Source: Gillisella vitis
Lineage (GTDB): Bacteria; Pseudomonadota; Alphaproteobacteria; Rhizobiales; Rhizobiaceae
NCBI GenBank assembly: GCA_009744235.1
Contig: WPHV01000005.1
Span: forward strand, 347,154-411,153
DNA length: 64,000 nt
Direction of reading: 5' to 3'
The notes beneath the pieces were generated by a model that worked only from the letters and a program-made list of their open reading frames with translations, had not been told where the DNA came from and made no database searches. Shown piece after piece: positions 53,076-62,993 of the stretch. The stretch's first letter is position 1. Each line of letters begins with the position of its first letter. Both the position numbers and the translations under genes were made by a program.

Positions 53076-54157
53076 CCCGCCTGCCTCACATCCATGCCGA
53101 GGCCATGGGCATAATCGGCAATATCGGCAAGGCACAACTCTCTGGCCGATGCGCCAGCGGCGAGCCGTCGATACCAGTTCATGGTGCGCGCCACCGTTTC
53201 CTCCAGCGGCCAGACAGGCCTGTAGCCGAGTGTCATGCAAGCTTTGGAGCTGTCGAGCATCAGATAGCCAGCTTCATGGGGGCCATCGCTGCCATCGCCC
53301 AGCACCACCTCACCGCTGCCGAAATGCTTGATGGCCAGAGCCAGAACATCCGCAACGCAGGCAGCACCCCCATGGTCAGGACCAAAATTCAGTGCTGTTA
53401 GCGAGGCTGGATCATGCCAAATATGGTGCGCCATGGCGATATAACCTGCCAAGGGCTCCAGAACATGCTGCCAGGGGCGGACCGCATTCGGGCGGCGCAC
53501 GTCGAGCGGCGCACCGATACTCCAGGCGCGCACCGCATCCGGGATCAACCGGTCCTCAGCCCAATCGCCACCGCCGATGACATTGCCAGCCCGCGCCGTG
53601 GCAAGACCAACGCCGCGTGCTGCAAAAAACGACGACCGGTAGCTGGAGACCACGATCTCGGCAGCCGCCTTGCTGGCGCTATAGGGATCGTGACCACCGA
53701 GCGGGTCGGTTTCGACAAAGGCCTTGCCGGTCTCGGCATTCTCATAGACCTTGTCGGTGGTGATAACGACGATGGACTTCACATCCGGGGAGATCCGAAG
53801 TGCTTCCAGCACATGCACTGTGCCTTGTACATTGGTCTCAAAGGTCGCCACGGGATCGCGGTAGCCAAGCCGCACCAGCGGCTGGGCGGCCAGATGAAAG
53901 ACGATCTGCGGCTTTACCCGGGCGACGAGAGCCGCCACGGCAATACGGTCGCGTAGATCGCAAATACCGCCTCCAGCGTGAGCGTCATGACCGGTCAGCA
54001 GGCCGCACAGGTTGGGCACCGTCTGTGGCGCAAGCGCCAGACCGCTGACCTGGGCGCCCATTTGCGTTAGCCAAAGCGCCAGCCAGCTGCCCTTAAAGCC
54101 GGTATGGCCGGTCAGCAGCACCCGTTTTCCGGCCCAGAACTGTCGGTCGATCATCAT
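53072..54157 (-). CDS. rfbG: CDP-glucose 4,6-dehydratase
   Basis: 361 residues. The diagnostic N-terminal NAD loop TGHTGFKGSWL (residues 16-26), VITTDKVYEN, YSASKAAAE (Y-x3-K), and RAGNVIGGGDWAEDRLIPD and VRPWQHVLEPLAGY blocks match RfbG. It converts CDP-glucose to CDP-4-keto-6-deoxyglucose. It starts at ATG 54157, overlapping the rfbF stop by one base; ATG 54154 is an alternative. Confidence 0.96.
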   Translation of the reverse strand: MMIDRQFWAGKRVLLTGHTGFKGSWLALWLTQMGAQVSGLALAPQTVPNLCGLLTGHDAHAGGGICDLRDRIAVAALVARVKPQIVFHLAAQPLVRLGYRDPVATFETNVQGTVHVLEALRISPDVKSIVVITTDKVYENAETGKAFVETDPLGGHDPYSASKAAAEIVVSSYRSSFFAARGVGLATARAGNVIGGGDWAEDRLIPDAVRAWSIGAPLDVRRPNAVRPWQHVLEPLAGYIAMAHHIWHDPASLTALNFGPDHGGAACVADVLALAIKHFGSGEVVLGDGSDGPHEAGYLMLDSSKACMTLGYRPVWPLEETVARTMNWYRRLAAGASARELCLADIADYAHGLGMDVRQAG

Positions 54158-54927
54158 CACCAGCTCTTCCAAGGCGGGCTGCCACCGGCCCACAGATCTT
54201 CCAGATGGTTCTTGTCGCGCAGCGTATCCATTGGCTGCCAGAAACCGTTATGCAGATAGGCGCAAAGCTCGCCGTCTTCGGCAAGGCTGGTCAAAGGCTC
54301 GGCTTCCCAAGGCATGTCGTCACCGGCGATCCGGTCGATGCATTTGGGCGACAGCACGAAGAAACCGCCATTGATATAGCCCGCCTCGCCCACCGGCTTT
54401 TCCACGAAGCCACGCACCATCGGTCCGTCCATTTTCAGCGCACCGTAGCGGGCTGGCGGTTGAACGGCAGTCACCGTCGCCAGCTTGCCATGTTCCTTGT
54501 GAAACCGCAGCGTGGCGGAAATATCCAGATCGGAAAGGCCGTCGCCATAGGTAAAGCAGAACGCGTCCTCGTCTTTCAGGTAGGAAGCAACCCGCTTCAG
54601 CCGTCCGCCGGTCATTGAGCTTTCACCGGTATCGATCAGGGTCACGCGCCAGTTTTCGGCGCTCTTGCGGTGAAATTCCAGCCGGTTATCGGAGAGATCG
54701 AAGGTGATATCCGACATATGCAGCCCGTAATTGGCGAAATATTCCTTGATAATATAGCCCTTGAACCCGCAGCAGATGATGAATTCACGGATGCCATGCG
54801 CGTAATAGAGCTTCATGATGTGCCAAAGGATCGGCCGCCCGCCGATCTCGATCATCGGCTTTGGCCGCAAATGGGTCTCTTCGGAAATCCGCGTGCCGAG
54901 ACCGCCAGCCAGGATAACCGCCTTCAT
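54157..54927 (-). CDS. rfbF: Glucose-1-phosphate cytidylyltransferase
   Basis: 256 residues. The sugar-nucleotidyltransferase start [13 protein letters not shown] (1-13) and the RfbF-type blocks [39 protein letters not shown] and [13 protein letters not shown] are all visible. It makes CDP-glucose from glucose-1-phosphate and CTP and is the first gene of the four-gene CDP-sugar operon. ATG 54927 is chosen as the family start; the frame opens at 54987. Confidence 0.96.
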   Translation of the reverse strand: MKAVILAGGLGTRISEETHLRPKPMIEIGGRPILWHIMKLYYAHGIREFIICCGFKGYIIKEYFANYGLHMSDITFDLSDNRLEFHRKSAENWRVTLIDTGESSMTGGRLKRVASYLKDEDAFCFTYGDGLSDLDISATLRFHKEHGKLATVTAVQPPARYGALKMDGPMVRGFVEKPVGEAGYINGGFFVLSPKCIDRIAGDDMPWEAEPLTSLAEDGELCAYLHNGFWQPMDTLRDKNHLEDLWAGGSPPWKSW

Positions 54928-55242
54928 CGCCCAATCTCCCTGCCGACCATTGCCTACCCTACCCATTCGCAGCCTGTCCGGTTTCAATCCAATTGCGACC
55001 GGATGCCTTTGTTTTCATACGCCAAATTCCCACGCAAACGGGCAGGATGCGCAAACTGGAGGAGTTGCGGAAAAGATCATGCCCGATCACGATATGGAAG
55101 GGCCGCCGATCCTGAGCAGAACGACGGTCTCCCTATCGGACAACCCTAGCGGGGGAAACTGTCGTCAAACTGGAGCATGTTTGCTGATCTTTGGTTGGGG
55201 GGTTCTGTTAAAAAGCTCCTGCAAGCCTTTGCGCGGCGTGGC
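54928..55242. other. Intergenic region between galE and rfbF
   Basis: 315 bases. Both flanking genes are on the minus strand, so it must hold the promoter of the rfbF operon. A small open frame on the plus strand (54815-55246) is antisense to rfbF and not convincing. No RNA gene or terminator recognised. It ends at the RIME-like repeat. Confidence 0.5.
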
Positions 55243-55347
55243 CTAGAGTCTGTCAGGTTCATATTGAACCAGACAGACTCTCGTTTCTTTTGTTTGAGTT
55301 TGTCTTTTCGGGAAAACCGGTTTCCACTTTTCCCTGACAAACTCTAG
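55243..55347 (+). repeat. RIME-like mosaic repeat overlapping the galE 3' end
   Basis: 105 bases starting CTAGAGTCTGTCAGGTTCA and ending TTTTCCCTGACAAACTCTAG: the ends form an imperfect inverted repeat (CTAGAGTCTGTCAGG / CCTGACAAACTCTAG). Internal dyads GGTTCATATTGAACC and GGGAAAACCGGTTTCC are clear. It matches 46387-46487 in reverse orientation. The galE stop codon and its last 34 codons lie in it. Confidence 0.8.
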
Positions 55348-56343
55348 TGGCGTTGCGCGCGTCCTCAGGCAGCGTCTTTCCCATTCGAGGGAGGTGCGCA
55401 CAATCGCATCCAGTCCCGGGTTTTCAGCCATCCAGCCCAGACGCTGGCGCGCAAGGCCCGGATCGGCGATCATGCAGGCGGCATCGCCAGGGCGCGGTGC
55501 ATCAAAGACCGTCGGCAGCCTTTGGCCCGCAACCCGTTCCACCGCAGCGATGACCTCTTTCACCGAAGCACCGTCACCATAGCCGCAATTGGCCACCAGC
55601 GACGGGCCACCATCTTGCAGATAGGCAAGCGCCTGTTGATGGGCAGAGACCAGATCATCGACATGAATATAGTCGCGAATCCCCGTGCCATCCCGCGTTG
55701 GATAATCCGTTCCGAACACCGTGATATAGGGGCGGAGACCAAGCGCCGTCTCGCAGGCGGCCTTGATCAGGTGGGTGGCGCCCCTGGTGGACTGGCCTGT
55801 CCGGCCCTTGGCATCGCAACCTGCGACATTGAAGTAACGCAGGGCGACGAAGCGAAAATCTGGATGGGCGCGGGCCGTATCGGCCAGCATCAGTTCGGTC
55901 ATCAGCTTGGATTGACCATAAGGGCTTTGTGGGTTCAGCGGATCGGCTTCGCGCACCGGGCGATCCTCGACAGGCGCGCCATAAACTGCAGCCGTCGAGG
56001 AAAAAACCAGCTTGCCGATACCCGCCCGCACCGTTTCCTCGATCAGGATCGAGGAATTGACGGTATTGTTTGTGTAATAGTCCATCGGATTGGCGATGGA
56101 CTCGGAGACGACCACCGAGCCTGCAAAATGAAAGATCGCCTCGATGGCATGATGCGCGAAGATCTGCCGCAACAGGTCACGGTCGCCGATATCGCCGAGA
56201 TAAAAGCGCGCACCGGGCGCAACAGCACCGCGAAAGCCGGTGGACAGCCGGTCCAGCACAACGACCTCGTGACCAGCCTCCACCAGCGCCCAGACCATAT
56301 GGCTGCCGATATAACCAGCGCCACCCGTCACCAAGATTGCCAT
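55243..56343 (-). CDS. galE: UDP-glucose 4-epimerase with repeat-derived tail
   Basis: 366 residues. NAD loop TGGAGYIGSH (6-15), FHFAGSVVVSES, SSTAAVYG and the catalytic SPYGQSKLM (Y142, K146) are intact, as is YIHVDDLVSAH. Interconverts UDP-glucose and UDP-galactose for surface glycans. The family usually ends near residue 330; here the last 34 residues (from PLEFVREKW on) and the TAG stop are read from a RIME-like repeat, so the native stop codon appears to have been lost. Confidence 0.95.
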   Translation of the reverse strand: MAILVTGGAGYIGSHMVWALVEAGHEVVVLDRLSTGFRGAVAPGARFYLGDIGDRDLLRQIFAHHAIEAIFHFAGSVVVSESIANPMDYYTNNTVNSSILIEETVRAGIGKLVFSSTAAVYGAPVEDRPVREADPLNPQSPYGQSKLMTELMLADTARAHPDFRFVALRYFNVAGCDAKGRTGQSTRGATHLIKAACETALGLRPYITVFGTDYPTRDGTGIRDYIHVDDLVSAHQQALAYLQDGGPSLVANCGYGDGASVKEVIAAVERVAGQRLPTVFDAPRPGDAACMIADPGLARQRLGWMAENPGLDAIVRTSLEWERRCLRTRATPLEFVREKWKPVFPKRQTQTKETRVCLVQYEPDRL

Positions 56344-56500
56344 GACCGCCCCTCTACAGCCTCGTCTCTGGCCGCAGCTAACCTTCTCGGGTTTTTCAAC
56401 CCGTTAAAATCGCCAGGCCTGGCCGCAAAGCGGCCCAGACTTCTATAGAAAAGGCTAAAATGGCCTTAATGCAACCCTTCGATGTTGAATGAAAAAACCA

Positions 56501-57688
56501 TCACAGCCGGGCAATGTAATCGCTCAACCGTGCAGCAGCGTCTTCGATCTGGCGTGGGTTGCGCAGGAAACAGGCCCGCAGGAACGAACTTCCCCCTGCC
56601 CCGAACGCCGACCCGGGCGCCAGCGCCACGCCGGTTTTATCAACGATATCCATGGCCGCCGCCCGGCTGTCGGTCACGCCATCGATTTCCATGAAAGCAT
56701 AAAGCGCCCCATCCGGCTTGACGGAACGAACCCGGTTGGTGGCAATCAGCGCATCCAGCAGGATGTCGCGCGAGGTGCGCGCCCGCTGGATGTTTTCGGC
56801 GACGAATTGATCACCGTGGTCCAAGGCCGCCACCGCACCGCGTTGCATGAACTGCGCCACGCCAGAGGTGGAATATTGAATGAGGTTTTCCAGCACCTGA
56901 CCGATTTCCGGTGGCGCCACCAGCCAGCCGACCCGCCAACCGGTCATCGACCAGTTCTTGGAAAAGGAATTGCCAAACATCACCCGGTCGCCCTCTTCCA
57001 TCACATCCAGAAAGGACGGAGCACGGGAGGGGCCGGCGAAATAGTAAAGCGAGTAGATTTCATCCGCCAGAATCCAAAGGCCATGCTTGCGGGCCAGTGC
57101 AAGAATGGCGCGCAAATCATCAAGGCTGGCCGTCCAGCCAGTCGGGTTGGACGGCGTATTGATGAACAGCGCCTTGGTTTTGGGTGTAATGGCTTTTTCG
57201 ATCTGCCCGAGATCCAGCTGCCAGGCACCATGCTCATAGCCGATCTCTACACCGACCGCCTTTGCGCCGCTGATTTCGATGGCGGCGACGATGTTGGGCC
57301 AGCAGGGGGACAGGTAGATCATCTCGTCGCCCGGCCCAGTCATTGCCTGCACGGCAAGCTGGATGGCCTGCATGCCGGAGCCGGTCACATAGAAATGCTC
57401 GTTCGGCAGGCTGACAGCAAAATGCCGCCGGTAGTAATCGGAAAGCGCCTGACGCAATTCGGGAATGCCACGTTGCCAGGTATAGAATGTCTCGCCGCCC
57501 AAAAGCGCATCGCTTGCGGCCCGATTGATGAAATCCGGGCTCGGCAGATCGCCTTCCCCGGCCCAGAGCGGCAGGAGATTATCGCGCCCACGCGCATAGT
57601 TGATGATCTCGACAATACCGCTTTCCGGCGCGGACGTGGCGCGATGGCTCAGGCTGGAAATCAGGGATGGACCGACAGGCAAAGACAT
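56501..57688 (-). CDS. Class I/II pyridoxal-phosphate aminotransferase
   Basis: 395 residues, fold type I. PLP lysine is K244 in GNSFSKNWSMTGWRVGW; the upstream NTPSNPTGW and ILADEIYSLYYF motifs and the C-terminal ALAPGSAFG and arginine (FLRACF) are present. This is the aspartate aminotransferase superfamily; the exact substrate is unclear. ATG 57688 has AAAGGAG at ideal spacing. It stands alone between galE and mscL. Confidence 0.92.
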   Translation of the reverse strand: MSLPVGPSLISSLSHRATSAPESGIVEIINYARGRDNLLPLWAGEGDLPSPDFINRAASDALLGGETFYTWQRGIPELRQALSDYYRRHFAVSLPNEHFYVTGSGMQAIQLAVQAMTGPGDEMIYLSPCWPNIVAAIEISGAKAVGVEIGYEHGAWQLDLGQIEKAITPKTKALFINTPSNPTGWTASLDDLRAILALARKHGLWILADEIYSLYYFAGPSRAPSFLDVMEEGDRVMFGNSFSKNWSMTGWRVGWLVAPPEIGQVLENLIQYSTSGVAQFMQRGAVAALDHGDQFVAENIQRARTSRDILLDALIATNRVRSVKPDGALYAFMEIDGVTDSRAAAMDIVDKTGVALAPGSAFGAGGSSFLRACFLRNPRQIEDAAARLSDYIARL

Positions 57689-57910
57689 GGACAAGCTCCT
57701 TTAGTTACATCGTTCATAACCGAAGCTCCGGAGAAAATCCTATGAGAAAGAGTGGCTGACCAATCGATTCTGGTGATGGCCTCGTCCCGTGGAAACCCTT
57801 GCACCAAGGGCCGAGGCCGTCTCTACCTGATTGTAAATACAACAGGATTTATCAGTCTCAACGCTTTTCGGTCAGCCTCATTTTCTGTCAACGCGGCAGG
57901 GAGCGAAACA

Positions 57911-58402
57911 TCAAGGCTTGCTTGGCTCAATACGTCCTGAAGACGCCTCAGCCTCGTTGCTCTGCTGTGCCTTCAGCAAATCGCGGATCTCTGTCAGTAG
58001 CACGACGTCTGCCGGTGGCGGCGGTGTGGGCTTGCCCTGCTTTTCATCATGTTCCAGCTGTTTGCGCAGAACATTGACCCCCTTGACCATCAGGAAAATA
58101 ATCCAGGCCAGAATGACGAAATTGATGGCGACGGTCAGGAAGTTGCCATAGGCAAACACCGCGCCCTGCTTGCGCGCTTCAGCCAGGGTCTGGGCAGTGA
58201 CCTTGTCGCTAAGCGGCAGAAAGTAATTGGAAAAATCGAAACCGCCGAACACCACGCCCACCACCGGCATGACGATATCGTTGACCAGCGAGGTGACGAT
58301 TAAACCGAAGGCGCCACCAATGATGACACCGACGGCCAGATCCATGACATTGCCCCTGGCAATGAACGACTTGAATTCCTTGAACACACCTGTCCCCTTC
58401 AT
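57911..58402 (-). CDS. mscL: Large-conductance mechanosensitive channel MscL
   Basis: 163 residues. The N-terminal helix [43 protein letters not shown] (TM1 pore helix) and TM2 ([26 protein letters not shown]) followed by the charged C-terminal bundle are typical. It opens under membrane tension on osmotic downshock. ATG 58402 ([10 protein letters not shown]) has GGAGG upstream; the frame also allows 58423. Confidence 0.97.
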   Translation of the reverse strand: MKGTGVFKEFKSFIARGNVMDLAVGVIIGGAFGLIVTSLVNDIVMPVVGVVFGGFDFSNYFLPLSDKVTAQTLAEARKQGAVFAYGNFLTVAINFVILAWIIFLMVKGVNVLRKQLEHDEKQGKPTPPPPADVVLLTEIRDLLKAQQSNEAEASSGRIEPSKP

Positions 58403-58636
58403 GATTTGCCTACCTCCATTCACCTGGATGATTTCATAGATGACTCATAAAGACGTGCCTTAGAAGCCCAAATTGCCGGTTTCAGCACGAATGCCAAAAC
58501 TTCAGCATTGTTTCTAACGCGCAAATTCCGTTTCGGTTTCGACTTATTGCCAACAAGCCCCCCGATTTTAAAAGGCGGCGGCATGGCTTAAAGTGACAGT
58601 GCTTTATAAGAGGCACGTGAATGGGAGGGGCAAGCG

Positions 58637-61600
58637 ATGCTTCCGGCATGGCTGATCATCACGGCATCAATTGCCTATCTGCTGCTGCTGTTTGCGGTGG
58701 CAAGCTATGGCGACAGGCGAAGCCGCCGCAATGGTGTGCCTGCGGGCGGGCGTCCGCTTGTCTATGGATTGTCGCTGGCGGTCTACTGCACCTCCTGGAC
58801 CTATTTCGGCGGCGTCGGCCTGGCTGCGGATCGCGGCCTCGAATTCATGGGCATCTATATCGGCCCGATCCTGATGCTGACGTTGGGCCTGCCGCTGATC
58901 CGCCGGATGATCGAGATCGCCAAGGTCGAAAAGCTAACCTCCGGCGCTGATTTCGTCGCCGCCCGCTATGGCAAGAACCCAATTGTCGGCATGCTGGTCA
59001 CGGTAATTTCGCTGGCCGGCTCCATTCCCTATATCGCACTTCAACTGAAGGCCGTCTCCAATTCGGTCGGTGTCATGGTCGATCCGGCCAGCTACGGCAT
59101 CGGCACCGGCAATCTCTATTTTGTCGATCTGGCGCTGATCGTTGCCCTGACGCTTGCCTGCTTTTCGGCGATTTTCGGCACGCGCCATACGGACGCCACC
59201 GAGCATCAGGACGGGCTGATCCTGGCGATCTCGATGGAATCGGTGGTCAAGCTGCTGGCCTTCTGCACGCTGGGCATCACGGTGGTGTTCTTCCTGTTCG
59301 ATGGCCCGGCGGATCTCTGGCGCGCGGCCACCGAAAGCCCGAGGGTGATGGAAGCGCTGGCCTATCAGACACCGCTCAGCCGCTGGCTGCTGCTGATCGC
59401 GCTCTCTGCCTTCGCCATCCTGATGCTGCCACGCCAATTCCATGTCAGCGTGGTCGAAAACCGCACGGATCGGGAACTGCGCCGGGCCGGGTGGATGCTG
59501 CCGCTTTATCTGATCGCCATCAATCTCTTCGTGCTGCCAGCCGCCATTGGCGGGCTTCTGGCCTTTAATGGCACCGGCAATGCCGATCTCTATGTGCTTT
59601 CCCTGCCGCTGACCCATGATCTGCCATTTGTCACGCTGGTCACCTTTATCGGCGGTTTTTCTGCCGCAACCGCCATGGTGATCGTCGAAACGGTGGCGCT
59701 GGCCATCATGATTTCCAACGACATCGTCCTGCCGGTTCTGCTGCGGCGTGGGTTCAGGCATGGACCTGAGGCCTCGCAAAGCCTGGCCAAGACCGTGCTT
59801 CTCATTCGCCGCCTGGCGATTTTTGGCGTGTTGCTGCTCGGCTATGCCTATTTCCGGCTGGCCAGCGACGACCGAGGCCTTTCCTCCATCGGCCTGCTGG
59901 CCTTTTCCGCCATTGCCCAAATTGCCCCTTGCCTGCTGGGCGGCCTCATCTGGCGCAGGGCCAATGCCAGAGGCGCGATCCTTGGCCTGTCGCTTGGCTT
60001 TCTCACCTGGATCTACACGCTGCTTTTGCCGAGCTTCGGGCTTGATGCCCATAAGGATCTGGCGCCGGATATCCTGTCCTTCCTGTTTCCGGGTGTCGAT
60101 GCCTTCAGCCGCGCCGGGGCCGATCCGCTGCTGACGGCGACCGTACTGTCCCTGCTGATCAACCTGTTGGCCTTCGTGCTTGGCAGTCTCAGCCGCAATC
60201 CCCGCCCGGTCGAGCGCATCCAGTCGGGCATATTCGTGCGTCGGCACCAACGCTCGCAATTTGCCACCAAGGGCTGGAAAACCCGGGTCAGCATCGGCGA
60301 TCTGAAAACGGCGATTGCCCGTTATCTCGGTCAGGAGCGGATGGAGCGCTCACTGAAAAGCTATGAGCGCGATGCCGGTCGCCGGTTGGAAGACGATAGC
60401 CCCGCCGACATGGCTTTCATCCATTTCACCGAGCAATTGCTGGGTAGCGCCATCGGCTCGGCCTCGGCCCGGTTGGTCCTGTCGCTGGTGCTGCAAAAGG
60501 CCGAGGATACCTCCGCCGACACCGCATGGCTGCTCGATCAGGCAAGCGAGGCCCTGCATTATAACCAGGATATGTTGCAAACTGCGCTCTCGCAGATGGA
60601 CCAGGGCATAGCGGTTTTCGACAGCAGCAGCCGATTGACGATCTGGAACCGGCGGTTTCGAAGCCTGCTCGATCTGCCCGACGAAATGGGACAGGTCGGC
60701 GTGCCGCTCAGCACGATTGTCCACCGGCTGACCGAGCGCGGCGCCATTGCGGCCAAGGAGGAAGCGGGCGTTCTTGCCAATTTCCACCACCTCGACGAAC
60801 CCTTCCAGCTGGTGTTGAGCGAGGGTGCCCAGATCATCGAGGTGCGCTGCAATGCCCTGCCCGACAAGGGATTGGTGGCAACCTTCACCGACATCACCCC
60901 GCAGGTGGCGGCGGACCGGGCCTTGAAACAGGCCAATGAAACGTTGGAACAGCGGGTGGGCGAGCGCACGGCGGAACTGATGCGGGTCAATACCGCACTT
61001 GCCGAGGCTCGCGCCAGCGCCGACGAGGCCAATATCGGCAAGACCCGGTTCTTTGCCGCCGCCGGTCACGACATTCTCCAGCCGCTCAATGCCGCAAGGC
61101 TCTATTCCTCGGCACTGGTGGAGCGGCTGGGCCAATCGGAAAATGCCGGGCTGGTGCGCAATATCGATTCGGCACTGGAATCGGTCGAACAGATTCTTGG
61201 CGCGGTGCTGGATCTGTCGCGGCTGGATACAGGCGCAATGAAGCCGCGCTTTGCCACCGTCCCCCTGCAAGGCCTGCTGGAGCGGATCAGAACCGATTTC
61301 GAGCCGATGGCGCTGGAGAAAAACCTGAAACTGGTGGTGCTGCCGACCACGCTCAGCGTGCGCTCCGATGCCAATCTTCTGCGCCGGCTGGTGCAGAATC
61401 TGGTCTCCAATGCCATTAAATATACGCCCTCGGGAAAGGTCCTGGTCGGTGCGCGCCGCCGTGGCGGCCAGGTGATCATTCAGGTAACGGATTCGGGCAT
61501 CGGCATTCCGACATCGAAATTCCGCACTGTGTTCAAGGAATTTGCCCGGCTGGACGAAGGCATCAAAACCGCCAGCGGGCTTGGGCTCGGTCTGTCGATT

Positions 61601-62146
61601 GTCGACCGTATCGCCCGGGTCCTCAAGGCGACGGTGGCGCTGGAATCCCGGCCGGGTCGAGGCACCAGTTTTCGTGTCACGATACCGATCGAAAAGAGCG
61701 CCAAGGCGCCGTTGCCCGCTGAGGATTTGGCGACCGCGACCGCGCTGCGGAGCAGTCTTACCGGCCTGCGCATTCTGTGCATCGACAATGAGCCGGATAT
61801 TCTGGACGGCATGCGGCTGCTGATCAGCGGTTGGGGCTGTACGGTGATGACCGCTGGCTCGGTCACTGATCTTGACACGACCTTCAGCGACAATCCTGTT
61901 GCCCCAGATGTGATCATTGCCGATTATCATCTGGGAGATGGCAGCGGTATCGGCGCGATCCTGCGCCTGCGCGCGCTCTACGGTCAGCCGGTACCCGGCC
62001 TGCTGATTACCGCCGACCGCACCGCCGACGTGCGGGCGGAGGCGGAACGGCAGGGCATTGCCGTGCAGCATAAGCCCGTCCGTCCAGCGGCTTTGCGGGC
62101 CTATATTACCCAGGTCTCCAGCCCCCGCCGGAGCGCTGCGGAATAG
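58637..62146 (+). CDS. Hybrid sensor kinase with sodium/solute-symporter sensor domain
   Basis: 1169 residues. Residues about 1-510 form a 13-helix SSS-type transporter domain (like PutP/CrbS). Next come a linker, a PAS domain (about 645-760: QMDQGIAVFDSSSRLTIWNRRFRSLLDLP), a coiled coil (about 770-800), HisKA with the phosphorylated histidine in AAGHDILQPL (H811), HATPase (NLVSNAIKYT, DSGIGIP, GLGLGLSIV) and a C-terminal receiver with aspartate D1096 (VIIADYHLGDG). Likely senses a transported small carboxylate or amino acid, as relatives do; ligand unknown. No separate regulator is adjacent. Confidence 0.94.
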   Translation: MLPAWLIITASIAYLLLLFAVASYGDRRSRRNGVPAGGRPLVYGLSLAVYCTSWTYFGGVGLAADRGLEFMGIYIGPILMLTLGLPLIRRMIEIAKVEKLTSGADFVAARYGKNPIVGMLVTVISLAGSIPYIALQLKAVSNSVGVMVDPASYGIGTGNLYFVDLALIVALTLACFSAIFGTRHTDATEHQDGLILAISMESVVKLLAFCTLGITVVFFLFDGPADLWRAATESPRVMEALAYQTPLSRWLLLIALSAFAILMLPRQFHVSVVENRTDRELRRAGWMLPLYLIAINLFVLPAAIGGLLAFNGTGNADLYVLSLPLTHDLPFVTLVTFIGGFSAATAMVIVETVALAIMISNDIVLPVLLRRGFRHGPEASQSLAKTVLLIRRLAIFGVLLLGYAYFRLASDDRGLSSIGLLAFSAIAQIAPCLLGGLIWRRANARGAILGLSLGFLTWIYTLLLPSFGLDAHKDLAPDILSFLFPGVDAFSRAGADPLLTATVLSLLINLLAFVLGSLSRNPRPVERIQSGIFVRRHQRSQFATKGWKTRVSIGDLKTAIARYLGQERMERSLKSYERDAGRRLEDDSPADMAFIHFTEQLLGSAIGSASARLVLSLVLQKAEDTSADTAWLLDQASEALHYNQDMLQTALSQMDQGIAVFDSSSRLTIWNRRFRSLLDLPDEMGQVGVPLSTIVHRLTERGAIAAKEEAGVLANFHHLDEPFQLVLSEGAQIIEVRCNALPDKGLVATFTDITPQVAADRALKQANETLEQRVGERTAELMRVNTALAEARASADEANIGKTRFFAAAGHDILQPLNAARLYSSALVERLGQSENAGLVRNIDSALESVEQILGAVLDLSRLDTGAMKPRFATVPLQGLLERIRTDFEPMALEKNLKLVVLPTTLSVRSDANLLRRLVQNLVSNAIKYTPSGKVLVGARRRGGQVIIQVTDSGIGIPTSKFRTVFKEFARLDEGIKTASGLGLGLSIVDRIARVLKATVALESRPGRGTSFRVTIPIEKSAKAPLPAEDLATATALRSSLTGLRILCIDNEPDILDGMRLLISGWGCTVMTAGSVTDLDTTFSDNPVAPDVIIADYHLGDGSGIGAILRLRALYGQPVPGLLITADRTADVRAEAERQGIAVQHKPVRPAALRAYITQVSSPRRSAAE

Positions 62147-62408
62147 AAAATTCTGGTTTTTCCCGGCTTTTTACCTTGATGCCGTTGATCTGCCGCGTTT
62201 CAGGCCTACCTTTGTTAAGGCTTGCACCTTTGGGTGTGAACACTCCGATAGTCGTCATGCAACTCACGCATTTTCCGTGTGTCGGCTGAATCGCTTCCGC
62301 TACGGCCATCCGGGACGTCCCGGAAATGGCCTGGCAAAAAGGAAGCTTCAAGAAGGCAATGCGGTGCCCATTGCACCCGCGCCTCCCTTGAGACGAAAGG
62401 ACATTACC

Positions 62409-62846
62409 ATGACGCAAGCGAAAAACGGCGATACCGTCCGCATCCATTATGTCGGCCTGCTGCCGGATGGCACGCAATTCGACACCTCCCGCGACCGCGA
62501 TCCGCTCCAGTTTGAAATCGGCTCCGGCCAGATCATTTCAGGGCTTGAACGGCAGGTGGATGGCATGGAAGTCGGGCGCAGCCAGCGGGTGACGGTGCCT
62601 GCCGAGGAAGCCTATGGCGCGCACGATCCCCAGAAAATTCAGCAGGTGGCGCGTGACCTGATACCCGCCAATGTCAATGTGGCACCCGGCACAAGGCTTC
62701 AAGCGCAGAGCGGCAATGGCACACCTCTGATTGTCACTGTGACCGATGTGGCAGGCGATGTGGTGACGATCGATGCCAACCATCCACTGGCTGGTCAGGA
62801 TCTGATTTTCGAGGTCGAACTGATCGATATTGTTCGCGCAGCGTAA
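62409..62846 (+). CDS. FKBP-type peptidyl-prolyl isomerase, SlyD-like
   Basis: 145 residues. The split FKBP domain has an inserted flap as in SlyD (GDTVRIHYVGLLPDGTQFDTSRDRDPLQFEIGSGQIISGLERQVDGMEVGRSQRVTVPAEEAYG; flap about residues 75-120; return LAGQDLIFEVELIDI). The cysteine/histidine metal-binding tail of E. coli SlyD is absent. A classic terminator follows. Confidence 0.94.
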   Translation: MTQAKNGDTVRIHYVGLLPDGTQFDTSRDRDPLQFEIGSGQIISGLERQVDGMEVGRSQRVTVPAEEAYGAHDPQKIQQVARDLIPANVNVAPGTRLQAQSGNGTPLIVTVTDVAGDVVTIDANHPLAGQDLIFEVELIDIVRAA

Positions 62847-62874
62847 TCGACCTGCGCACAGCCTAACCAGATCA

Positions 62875-62905
62875 CCCCTCCGCGCATCGTGCCGGAGGGG
62901 TTTTT
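62875..62905 (+). terminator. Rho-independent terminator
   Basis: 8-bp stem CCCCTCCG / CGGAGGGG with a 10-base loop and TTTTT directly after it, 28 bases past the isomerase stop. Confidence 0.93.
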
Positions 62906-62993
62906 CATGCTCCCCCACCTTCAGTCCAATGGTGTAGCCTCAACAAACTGCTTATGGTTGGCCGTACTGATGATGCAATGCCGGGGAGGGTTA

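Noticed and set aside
54815..55246. 143-codon plus-strand frame upstream of rfbF
   Set aside because: Mostly antisense to rfbF and intergenic DNA, no ribosome-binding site and no recognised motif.
58934..60259. 441-codon open frame on the minus strand
   Set aside because: Antisense to the transporter domain of the sensor kinase; composition typical of a shadow frame.
60350..62071. 573-codon open frame on the minus strand
   Set aside because: Antisense to the kinase gene, whose PAS, HisKA, ATPase and receiver motifs are intact. The antisense product is rich in H, Q and R, typical of shadow frames.
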